13,824 nt of DNA from Opitutia bacterium (lineage in GTDB: Bacteria; Verrucomicrobiota; Verrucomicrobiia; Opitutales; Coraliomargaritaceae): contig JABJQI010000076.1 in the NCBI GenBank assembly GCA_018663485.1, positions 1-13,824 of the forward strand. Reading direction: 5' to 3'. The position numbers were made by a program, and so were the translations under genes. Of this stretch, positions 7,785 to 13,824 are shown piece after piece. How positions within the stretch are numbered: the first letter of the stretch is position 1; each line of letters opens with the position of its first letter. A model generated the notes under the pieces. That model was not told the DNA's origin and did no database searches. It was given only the letters and a program-made list of their open reading frames with translations.

Positions 7785-9185
7785 ATGGAAGAAGTAGCTC
7801 TCAAGGACCTTGACCCCCGTCTTCAGAAGCAGATTGAAAACGCCCGCAAAGCGGTGGATAAAAATCCCTCTTACGCGGTCGACATCATGTTGAACATCCT
7901 CACTCGTCATCCAGAATGTTTGGATGCGCGCAAAATCCTTCGCCAAGCGCAACAACGCTTCACTGCAGGAAAGAACAAAGGATTGGGTGGCTTTATCTCT
8001 AAAGTGACTAGCATTCCATTTTTGATTGGTAGTGATGCGAAGGTCAAAAAAAAACCCACTGAGGCACTGGTTTCAGCGGAGCAGATGTTGAATGCAAATG
8101 CTTCGAATGTCGCTGCGCACAAAGTGGTCGGTGCGGCCGCTGAAGCATTGGGATTACTTGAGACGATGGCATTCGCTTATGAAGAAATTCGTAAGATCGA
8201 GCCAGGCAATGCCGAAAATATTAAAGCGCTCATGTCTGCCTACATAACTATCGGTAAAAGTGAGGAGGCAATTCGTATCGGGGATGCGGCTTATCACGCG
8301 CATCCCGCAGACGACGAAATTCAATCGTTGATCAAGAAGGCGTCGGTCGAGCAGTCGATTAATAAGGGCAAATGGGAAGAGGACCAAAGCTTTCGTGACA
8401 AGCTTAAGGATGAAGAAGAAGCGCAACGGTTGGAGCAAGCGGGTCGCGCAAAGACAGGTGATGCTGGTTTGCGTTCAATGATCGCCGACGCCAAAGTCTC
8501 CGTTGCTGAGCAACCAGGCAATATCAATTTTTATCGCGAGATTTTCAGCAATTATCGCAAGCTCGGAGAGTTTGATGATGCATTGGAGTGGATCGGTAAG
8601 GCCCGCCAACTCGAGGCAGGTAGTGCGGACGTCAATCTTGAACGGCTCGAAGTCACGCTCAAGCATGAGAAAATGGCGCATGCAATCACTGCGAAGGAGG
8701 AGGAGCTTGAAGCAAATCCAGAGAGCGTAGAACTTAAGAGTGCGCTCGAAGTGTTGCGCCACGACGAACGTGTCTTCCGTCTCGCACAGGCTGAAGATAT
8801 CGTTCAGCGCTATCCAAATGAATTTAGCTACCGCTACGAACTTGGCGAACTTTACCACGCTGAAGGCGAAACAGATAAGGCGATTAAAGAGCTTCAACTC
8901 GCACAGCGTAGCCCTAAAGTGCGCATTGATGCGTTAATTCTTCTCGGTAAGGCTTATAAGGTGAAGGGCTTCTCTGATCTTGCTGCCGAGCAGCTGAATT
9001 TAGCGAAGTCTGAAATTCCGGGTATCACTGAGCAAAAGAAGGACGTGCTGTACGAACTCGGTTCTTGCTACGAAGAGCAGGGCGACATGGATAAAGCGAT
9101 GGTTGAATTCAAAGCACTTTACGGAGCTGATATCAGCTATCGGGACGTGTCGCAGAAGATCGACGAGTTCTACTCGCAGAAGTAG
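7785..9185 (+). CDS. TPR-repeat protein of unknown function
   Basis: The 466-residue hydrophilic protein has no signal peptide and no membrane segment, so it is probably cytoplasmic. Helical repeats of tetratricopeptide type run through it; the clearest are around 126-173 (AFAYEEIRKIEPGNAEN...GKSEEAI), 246-280 (NFYREIFSNYRKLGEFDDALEW), 346-372 (EFSYRYELGELYHAEGETDKAI), 380-407 and 420-446 (DVLYELGSCYEEQGDMDKAM). Between the second and third lies a charged segment, 187-222, with many Glu, Lys and Arg. The C-terminus, ADISYRDVSQKIDEFYSQK, resembles the ending of other bacterial TPR proteins. TPRs bind partner proteins, but no partner can be read here. It follows glmM by 40 bases without a Shine-Dalgarno sequence. 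Codons are mostly those typical of well-expressed genes (AAG, CTC/CTT, CGT/CGC), suggesting an abundant protein; that is an inference. Confidence 0.85.
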   Translation: MEEVALKDLDPRLQKQIENARKAVDKNPSYAVDIMLNILTRHPECLDARKILRQAQQRFTAGKNKGLGGFISKVTSIPFLIGSDAKVKKKPTEALVSAEQMLNANASNVAAHKVVGAAAEALGLLETMAFAYEEIRKIEPGNAENIKALMSAYITIGKSEEAIRIGDAAYHAHPADDEIQSLIKKASVEQSINKGKWEEDQSFRDKLKDEEEAQRLEQAGRAKTGDAGLRSMIADAKVSVAEQPGNINFYREIFSNYRKLGEFDDALEWIGKARQLEAGSADVNLERLEVTLKHEKMAHAITAKEEELEANPESVELKSALEVLRHDERVFRLAQAEDIVQRYPNEFSYRYELGELYHAEGETDKAIKELQLAQRSPKVRIDALILLGKAYKVKGFSDLAAEQLNLAKSEIPGITEQKKDVLYELGSCYEEQGDMDKAMVEFKALYGADISYRDVSQKIDEFYSQK

Positions 9186-9215
9186 TCGCCCGAGCATCGA
9201 GGAATTCTGGTTAAC

Positions 9216-9243
9216 AATGGAGTGGGTTTTTGCCCGCGCCATT
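9216..9243 (+). terminator. Candidate imperfect terminator hairpin after the TPR gene
   Basis: AATGGAGTGGG and CCCGCGCCATT pair over 11 positions with one mismatch and one G-U pair around a T-rich loop. It starts 30 bases after the TPR stop. No T-run follows, so termination here is uncertain. Confidence 0.35.
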
Positions 9244-9314
9244 AGTGGGGCTCAGCTTCAGAGTCACTTAGCTATTATGATCAGCTGTGTTTAGCGCACC
9301 AGCGCCGATGCGAT

Positions 9315-9336
9315 CAGACGCCTTGTCTGTTTCTCT
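9315..9336 (+). terminator. Candidate short hairpin with pyrimidine tail
   Basis: CAGAC (9315-9319) and GTCTG (9325-9329) pair around GCCTT and are followed by TTTCTCT. The stem is only five pairs. It may end the trpD-glmM-TPR transcript. Confidence 0.3.
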
Positions 9337-9360
9337 GTGCAGATGAGCAGAGGCTTAAAC

Positions 9361-9377
9361 GGTAAAGTCGATTTACC
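9361..9377 (-). terminator. Candidate hairpin at the end of rsmB
   Basis: GGTAAA and TTTACC pair perfectly around a five-base loop; the stem overlaps the rsmB stop codon (9375-9373). Read on the minus strand it is followed by GTTTAAG, which is only a weak T-tail. Confidence 0.3.
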
Positions 9378-10668
9378 CTTCAGCTATCAGCAGGAATGCG
9401 CCAGCACCATCGTGTCCGGTTTCCCACGGCAGGCTGATTGCGCTGTCGTTAAGCGTGAATCGTTCACCTGCTGCGGATCCAAGGAAATGATCGACGACTT
9501 CTTGGTTCTCATCTGTCTCGATACTGCAAGTGCTGTAGACCATTCGCCCGCCGGGTTTGACGCACCGTGAGGCAGCTGCGAGCAGTTGCTTTTGCAGGAA
9601 GGCACAGTTGCTGATATCTCTACCGCGTAGGCGCCATTTGACGTCGGTTCGGCGCTGAATTACACCGGTGTTAGAGCAGGGGGCGTCGAGCATAACTGCG
9701 TCATATTTCACCGGCAGGCCTTGCTCTTCGAAGGCCGTAGGGTCAAGTTCGAGTAAGTCGCCTTCCAAGATGGTGCACTTTAGTGAGGCGGTTGCGAGGT
9801 GCTCGAGGTTTTCACTGAGTCGCTGGATACGATTGCCAGGCAGGTCGAGTGCTACAATATGTCCTTCGAGCTGCATCATGTGAGCGATGTCGTAAGCTTT
9901 GCCACCTGGAGCCGCACACAGGTCGAGCACATCGTCGCCTTTTTTAGGTGCGAGCAGACTAGGGGCCAGTCGAGTTGAAGGGTCTTTGACGTATGCATTT
10001 CCTTTATTCAGGAGTGGATGCAGGTCCTCTTTCCACGATGCCGTAGCTGAAACCTTGTAGAATTGATCCCATTGTGTTGGCTCGAGCCCCTTTGGTAGTT
10101 CACTCGGGGTGTCGTAAAGCTTGAGGTAAGTGGCTGGGATGCGTTGATTCCATTCCATCAGTTTAATCGCAGTGGGTGGCCCAAATTCACGATTCCAGCG
10201 TTTGAATAACCATTTCGGAGTGCTAAAATGAGCGTCGGGGCGATTGCTCGGGTGGGTCGAATCGAGCGCTTCGGGAAGTTTGCGTAGTACTGCATTAAGT
10301 AGGCCAGATTCGGATTGTGCGGCTTGGCTTTTACTGCGCTCGACGGCATGGTGGACGATTTGAGGGTGCTTTTCTGAGGGGTTAGAGAGTATTTCAAAGC
10401 CAGCTACGAGGAAGATTGCCTCGATCAGTGGACGTGGTTTCTGTCGAATAAACGGTTGAAGCGCATGTTGAACGCGGTGGCCATGCCGCAGTGCACCCAA
10501 AAATAAGGACTGGCAAGTCGCTCTGCGTTCGCCTGAAAAGCCCTCCGGTAAGCGCTCTAGGAGTTGATTCGCCTTAATGTTTTCAGTGAGGTAGGCTTCG
10601 GTGAGTGTGACGGCTCCGTCCCAGGCGCTGGCGTTGGCTGTAGATAAGTTGAACTTAATACTTCTCAT
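9373..10668 (-). CDS. rsmB: 16S rRNA (cytosine-C5) methyltransferase RsmB (Sun)
   Basis: RsmB uses S-adenosylmethionine to methylate C5 of a cytosine in 16S rRNA (C967 in E. coli). The 431-residue length equals the E. coli protein (429). Residues about 15-140 form the NusB-like RNA-binding domain, and the rest is the Rossmann methyltransferase. Seen: CAAPGGK at 251-257 (SAM binding), DAPCSNTGVIQRRTDVKW at 328-345 with Cys331, and YSTCSIETDENQEVV with Cys381. The two cysteines are the helper and nucleophile of the RNA m5C methyltransferase family. The NusB fusion and the TGVIQRR-DVKW stretch favour RsmB over RsmF or other NOP2/Sun enzymes. No Shine-Dalgarno sequence is seen. The gene starts only 63 bases from the divergent greA-like gene, so their promoters must be close together or overlap. 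Confidence 0.92.
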   Translation of the reverse strand: MRSIKFNLSTANASAWDGAVTLTEAYLTENIKANQLLERLPEGFSGERRATCQSLFLGALRHGHRVQHALQPFIRQKPRPLIEAIFLVAGFEILSNPSEKHPQIVHHAVERSKSQAAQSESGLLNAVLRKLPEALDSTHPSNRPDAHFSTPKWLFKRWNREFGPPTAIKLMEWNQRIPATYLKLYDTPSELPKGLEPTQWDQFYKVSATASWKEDLHPLLNKGNAYVKDPSTRLAPSLLAPKKGDDVLDLCAAPGGKAYDIAHMMQLEGHIVALDLPGNRIQRLSENLEHLATASLKCTILEGDLLELDPTAFEEQGLPVKYDAVMLDAPCSNTGVIQRRTDVKWRLRGRDISNCAFLQKQLLAAASRCVKPGGRMVYSTCSIETDENQEVVDHFLGSAAGERFTLNDSAISLPWETGHDGAGAFLLIAEG

Positions 10669-10731
10669 TGGTAAATAAACTGTGCATATTTCAATGTTTA
10701 CGACTTAAAAGAACAGCATTCGCAATATATT
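10669..10731. promoter_or_regulatory. Compact divergent promoter region rsmB / greA-like gene
   Basis: These 63 AT-rich bases separate two divergent start codons, so both promoters should lie here or inside the first codons. No convincing -35/-10 pair or Shine-Dalgarno sequence is visible for either gene. The call rests only on gene layout. Confidence 0.4.
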
Positions 10732-12591
10732 ATGAACAAAGAGGCCATAGACGCTCTCATTGAAAAAAATCCAAAACTTGTTTCTGCTCGCGCGAAACTC
10801 GAAGCCATGGCTTCAGGTAATTATTGCCTGCATCGCAGCTGGGGTTTCGGCAAAATCGTTGATTACGACGCCGTCGAGGCGAAGATCATTATCGATTTTG
10901 AAGAAGGTAAGCAAGGCCACGCCATGGCGCCCGCATTTTGTGTGGACAAGTTGGACGTGCTCAAGCCAAACAATATCTTGGTTCGTTCTCGCATCGAAGC
11001 AGATGTGATTGATGAAATGATCAAGAAACAGCCAGGCGATCTTATGTGCGAAATTATCGCCGCAGCAGACGGCCAAGCGATGACCACTGCAGAGATTGAG
11101 CGTGTTTTGTCTCGGGTGATAGGGCCGATCAAATATAAGAAGTGGTGGACTGCGACTAAGAAGGTATTGGTCAAGGATCCTCGCATCGGTGTGCCGATCA
11201 AAAAGTCTGATCCTTACATTTTTCGTGACGAGCCGGTGAAGCCAGAGCAAGAGATACTCGAGCAGTTTCATGCCACCAAAAATTCCAAGCAGAAGATTCT
11301 CCTCGGTGAGAAGCTGTATGCATTGTCTGAAAATATATCGGTTGTTCGCGAGGAAATGCCGAAGATCCTCGAGGAGTTGACGGACGCGATCAAAAATGCG
11401 AAGAGTCTCAGCCAAGCCAACCGCCTGCATGGTGTGTGGGTGCGTAACAATTTGGCCCGCGATCTTCACGAGGATGTTGAAGGCTTAGATCCATCTTCCG
11501 CCTCGATCCTTGATGCAACCAGTGATTACTCTGAACTGGCTGCTGAGTTGCCGGCACTTTACTTTAAGCGCTATCTCGACCTGATTCGCCGTACTTACCC
11601 AGATAAGTGGCAACAAATGGTCGAAGACTTGCTGCGCAGTTCAAGTGGTAAATTCACCAGTGAGTGTATTAACTTTTTGATGGAGCAAGAGCAACAAGAG
11701 CGTATTAGTTATTGCCTAGATCGTTGGCTCAGTGAACAAACGATCAAAGGGCCACTGCTGTTGTGGGTTGTTAAAAACCGTAATTCAAAGAAGTATTACC
11801 CGATTATCCATCCGTTAGTTACGCCACGTCTTCTTGCTGCGATGTTCTATGCGATTGACTATGAGTCGCTGCAGAATGCAAGCACACGTCGTATCCCGTT
11901 GGGTGATTTACTCAGTGATGATACTGATTTGATTCCTGATTTGCTAGCAGATGCAAATGTCGAGACGGCTAGTGATCTTGCGCAAACACTGCTACTCAAT
12001 CAGGGCTTCGAGGAACTGACGAAGAAGTCATTGCTTGCTCGTTTCATTAAAAAGTTCCCAACCGTGCAGAGCCTGCTTGCAGGTGAGTCTGCCGATTCCT
12101 CCGAGGACAATGCATTGATCGTCTCGCAAGAGAGCTTCAATACTGCAAAGGCGGAATACGAAGACTTGATTGCCACTAAGATTCCTGAAAATAAGCAAGC
12201 GATTGTCACTGCTCGTGAGCATGGCGATTTAAAAGAAAATTCGGAATACAAGATGGCTCGTCAGGATCAGGACATGCTCCTCTCGCGGAAGAATGAGCTC
12301 GAAGTCGATCTCTCACGTGCTCGTGTCACGGACTTTTCTGAAGCTACAACGGATAATGTCGGGATCGGCAGTATCGTTGAGTTGAAGCAAGGCTCTACTG
12401 GTAAGAAGCTTAAGTATGCGATTCTTGGTGCTTGGGATAGTGATCCTAAGAATGATATTCTCTCATACAAGACGCCACTAGCTCAGCAATTACTGGGTAA
12501 AGAGCTAGGCGCGACTGCGGCGACTAAGATTGGCGGTAATCAGGAAGAGTGGACGATTCTTAAGATCACTCGTTGGCTCGATAAGAAGTAA
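10732..12591 (+). CDS. GreA/GreB-family transcription elongation factor with long N-terminal extension
   Basis: The last 160 residues (about 461-619) are a complete GreA: an N-terminal coiled coil with the tip AREHGDLKENSEY (494-506), whose acidic Asp499 and Glu502 match the E. coli residues that enter the RNA polymerase secondary channel and stimulate cleavage of backtracked RNA, then the C-terminal FKBP-like domain with LSYKTPLAQQLLGKE (577-591). E. coli GreA has only 158 residues. The extra 460 residues begin with a small beta-rich unit (about 28-80) containing HRSWGFGKIVDYD and ending FCVDKLDVL, which resembles the Tudor-like RNA polymerase-binding folds of PcrA/UvrD; that likeness is my inference. 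The remainder (about 165-455) looks helical. Chlamydial GreA proteins have a comparable long N-terminus, so the architecture is a PVC trait rather than a chance fusion. There is no Shine-Dalgarno sequence; a strong terminator follows. Confidence 0.92.
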   Translation: MNKEAIDALIEKNPKLVSARAKLEAMASGNYCLHRSWGFGKIVDYDAVEAKIIIDFEEGKQGHAMAPAFCVDKLDVLKPNNILVRSRIEADVIDEMIKKQPGDLMCEIIAAADGQAMTTAEIERVLSRVIGPIKYKKWWTATKKVLVKDPRIGVPIKKSDPYIFRDEPVKPEQEILEQFHATKNSKQKILLGEKLYALSENISVVREEMPKILEELTDAIKNAKSLSQANRLHGVWVRNNLARDLHEDVEGLDPSSASILDATSDYSELAAELPALYFKRYLDLIRRTYPDKWQQMVEDLLRSSSGKFTSECINFLMEQEQQERISYCLDRWLSEQTIKGPLLLWVVKNRNSKKYYPIIHPLVTPRLLAAMFYAIDYESLQNASTRRIPLGDLLSDDTDLIPDLLADANVETASDLAQTLLLNQGFEELTKKSLLARFIKKFPTVQSLLAGESADSSEDNALIVSQESFNTAKAEYEDLIATKIPENKQAIVTAREHGDLKENSEYKMARQDQDMLLSRKNELEVDLSRARVTDFSEATTDNVGIGSIVELKQGSTGKKLKYAILGAWDSDPKNDILSYKTPLAQQLLGKELGATAATKIGGNQEEWTILKITRWLDKK

Positions 12592-12743
12592 TTCGGCTTC
12601 ATTTCATACACGAAAGCGCCTTTTCGGAAGGCGCTTTTTTTATCGATTGCTGGAATATCGTTGTTTTCGCTTAACTGCTAGGCAATAAGAATGTCATAAA
12701 TAGATTATATTGATCGATTTACACCCCTCTAATTTAATTACTG
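12592..12743. other. Intergenic region greA-like gene / mlaE
   Basis: This 152-base gap has a strong terminator in its first third and then AT-rich sequence leading to mlaE. TATATT at 12706-12711 could be a -10 element, but no matching -35 lies at the right distance, so the mlaE promoter is not defined. Confidence 0.5.
12613..12641 (+). terminator. Intrinsic terminator of the greA-like gene
   Basis: AAAGCGCCTT (12613-12622) and AAGGCGCTTT (12628-12637) form a perfect 10-pair stem around TTCGG. The T-run covers 12635-12641, overlapping the end of the stem. It starts 22 bases after the stop codon and is the clearest intrinsic terminator in the window. Confidence 0.92.
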
Positions 12744-13520
12744 ATGATACGCACATTTGGCCGCTCGGCGTTGACCGTTGTTCACGAGCTTGGAGAAATT
12801 AGTTTATTTGGAGTCGGTGCCGTGCGCGGCTTCTTTAGTCAACGGCACCGTGCGGCTAAATTGATTGTTGCGATGTATGAGATTGGGGTGCGTTGTTTCC
12901 CTATTGTCGCAATTGTAGGTTTGTTTACTGGCTTGGTGATGGGGCTACAGCTCTACTATACCTTGGTGAAATTTGGTGGCGAATCGGCATTGGGCACGGC
13001 GGTGGCGCTGTCGCTGATTCGCGAACTGGGGCCGGTGCTGACGGCGTTGATGGTGGTCGGACAGGCGGGTTCGGCGATGGCCTCTGAACTTGGTATCCAG
13101 CGCAATGATGAGCAAATTGATGCATTACAGACGTTGAGCATTGATCCTCGCGGGTATTTGGTCGGTCCAAGGCTGTTGGCAGCCTTATTCTGTTTCCCGA
13201 TGCTGACTGCGGTATTTGATTTGATCGGTATCTTTGGTGGCTATGTCACTGGCAGCCTGTTGTTACATGTGGATAGTGGTGTTTATTGGAACCGTGTGTT
13301 TGAGACTGTGAGTTGGGCAGATGTGCGCGGCGGTTTTATCAAGGCAGTGGTATTTGGTTTAGTGACGATGGCAATTTGCACCTACCGCGGTTTTAATACG
13401 CATCGTAAAGCGTCATTTCCAGGTGTGCGCGGCGTGAGTGAATCAGCAACTCGGGCAGTCGTTTGGTCGAGCGTCATGGTACTCGCGACCGATTATTTAA
13501 TCACTTCTTTTCTTCTATAA
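12744..13520 (+). CDS. mlaE: Lipid ABC transporter permease MlaE
   Basis: MlaE is the inner-membrane permease of the Mla system, which moves phospholipids between inner and outer membrane. The 258-residue protein has the family length and the MlaE/Ttg2B core: LIRELGPVLTALMVVGQAGS (91-110), ASELG at 113-117 and EQIDAL at 123-128. Hydrophobic segments lie at about 52-72, 85-110, 138-175, 198-213 and 237-257. In the core, position 107 is Gln (GQAGSA) where many relatives have Arg (GRxGSA). The start has no Shine-Dalgarno sequence. The stop codon TAA shares its last base with the mlaF ATG, so translation of the two is coupled. The upstream terminator shows that mlaE opens a new transcript. Relatives could serve cholesterol or other lipid transport, but phospholipid is the most likely cargo. 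Confidence 0.93.
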   Translation: MIRTFGRSALTVVHELGEISLFGVGAVRGFFSQRHRAAKLIVAMYEIGVRCFPIVAIVGLFTGLVMGLQLYYTLVKFGGESALGTAVALSLIRELGPVLTALMVVGQAGSAMASELGIQRNDEQIDALQTLSIDPRGYLVGPRLLAALFCFPMLTAVFDLIGIFGGYVTGSLLLHVDSGVYWNRVFETVSWADVRGGFIKAVVFGLVTMAICTYRGFNTHRKASFPGVRGVSESATRAVVWSSVMVLATDYLITSFLL

Positions 13521-13824
13521 TGGACGACGTTTTCCTCAAAATCCGCGGACTGAAAAAACATTTTGGCGCAGCCAAGGTGCTCGATGGTGTGAATCTAGAT
13601 ATTGTGCGTTCTTCGGTAACGACGATTATTGGTAAGAGTGGTATTGGTAAGTCGGTGTTATTAAAATGTATCGCGAATTTGCTAATACCTGATTGCGGTG
13701 AGATCGAGTTGGATGGTCAACCGATCGAGCAAAGGCGTCGTGGATCGAAGGTTAACGATGCGGTGACTTTCAGCTATATGTTTCAGAATAACGCGTTGTT
13801 CGATTCGATGACGGCGGCGGAGAA
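13520..13824 (+). CDS. mlaF: Lipid ABC transporter ATP-binding protein MlaF, N-terminal part
   Basis: The frame opens at ATG 13520-13522, overlapping the mlaE stop by one base, and is cut by the right edge after 101 codons. Seen: Walker A GKSGIGKS at residues 38-45, followed by VLLKCIANLL, then the Q-loop with FQNNALFDSM near residues 89-98. The ALFDSMT wording after the Q-loop is characteristic of MlaF rather than of other ABC ATPases. The protein hydrolyses ATP on the cytoplasmic face of MlaE. The signature motif and Walker B lie beyond the window. mlaD (the MCE-domain partner) would be expected next. Confidence 0.93.
   Translation, partial: MDDVFLKIRGLKKHFGAAKVLDGVNLDIVRSSVTTIIGKSGIGKSVLLKCIANLLIPDCGEIELDGQPIEQRRRGSKVNDAVTFSYMFQNNALFDSMTAAE

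Larger units (their letters stand above)
9186..9372. other. Convergent intergenic region TPR gene / rsmB
   Basis: This 187-base gap lies between two gene ends. It contains three weak hairpins, two of them near the rsmB end, that may end transcription from both sides; these are listed separately. I see no gene in it. Confidence 0.5.

Noticed and set aside
7683..8897. Several minus-strand open frames of 70-140 codons opposite the TPR gene
   Set aside because: They have no recognisable domains or ribosome sites, and the plus-strand TPR frame explains the open reading.
1..13824. CRISPR array, defence system, prophage, insertion sequence, tRNA or rRNA
   Set aside because: Nothing with the required repeats, genes or folds was found; all large frames belong to housekeeping or envelope families.

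Overview
The window looks like an ordinary chromosomal stretch of a Verrucomicrobiota bacterium, most likely an Opitutae/Puniceicoccales (Coraliomargarita-like) organism. I infer this from three things: a GreA-type transcription factor with a very long N-terminal extension, a layout I know from Chlamydiae and other PVC bacteria; a metallophosphoesterase of the YkuE/LpxG type; and frequent translation starts without a Shine-Dalgarno sequence, with an Mla-type lipid transporter indicating a Gram-negative envelope. The genus is recalled from family knowledge and was not checked by a search.

Layout: (1) 1-294, minus strand: the N-terminal half of riboflavin gene ribB (or ribBA), cut by the window edge. 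(2) 295-569: a divergent spacer with two neighbouring minisatellites, of 14 and 18 bases. (3) 570-4123, plus: a calcineurin-like metallophosphoesterase followed 32 bases later by the DEAH helicase gene hrpB. (4) 4124-4164: a short convergent spacer with a palindromic hairpin. (5) 4165-5181, minus: uppP (bacA), undecaprenyl-diphosphatase, with a signal-peptide-like N-terminus. (6) 5316-9185, plus: trpD, glmM and a cytoplasmic TPR protein, closely spaced and probably one transcript. (7) 9373-10668, minus: rsmB, a 16S rRNA m5C methyltransferase. (8) 10732-12591, plus: the long GreA-family protein, closed by a clear intrinsic terminator at 12613-12641. (9) 12744-13824, plus: mlaE and the start of mlaF, overlapping by one base and cut by the right edge.

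Together the genes are mostly housekeeping. Envelope functions (glmM for UDP-GlcNAc, uppP for lipid carrier recycling, mlaEF for lipid transport, perhaps the phosphoesterase for lipid A) are mixed with transcription and RNA functions (greA-like, hrpB, rsmB) and single biosynthetic genes (ribB, trpD). I see no CRISPR array, phage, transposon, tRNA or rRNA. The least described items are the roughly 460-residue N-terminal region of the GreA-like protein, the TPR protein, and the intergenic repeats.
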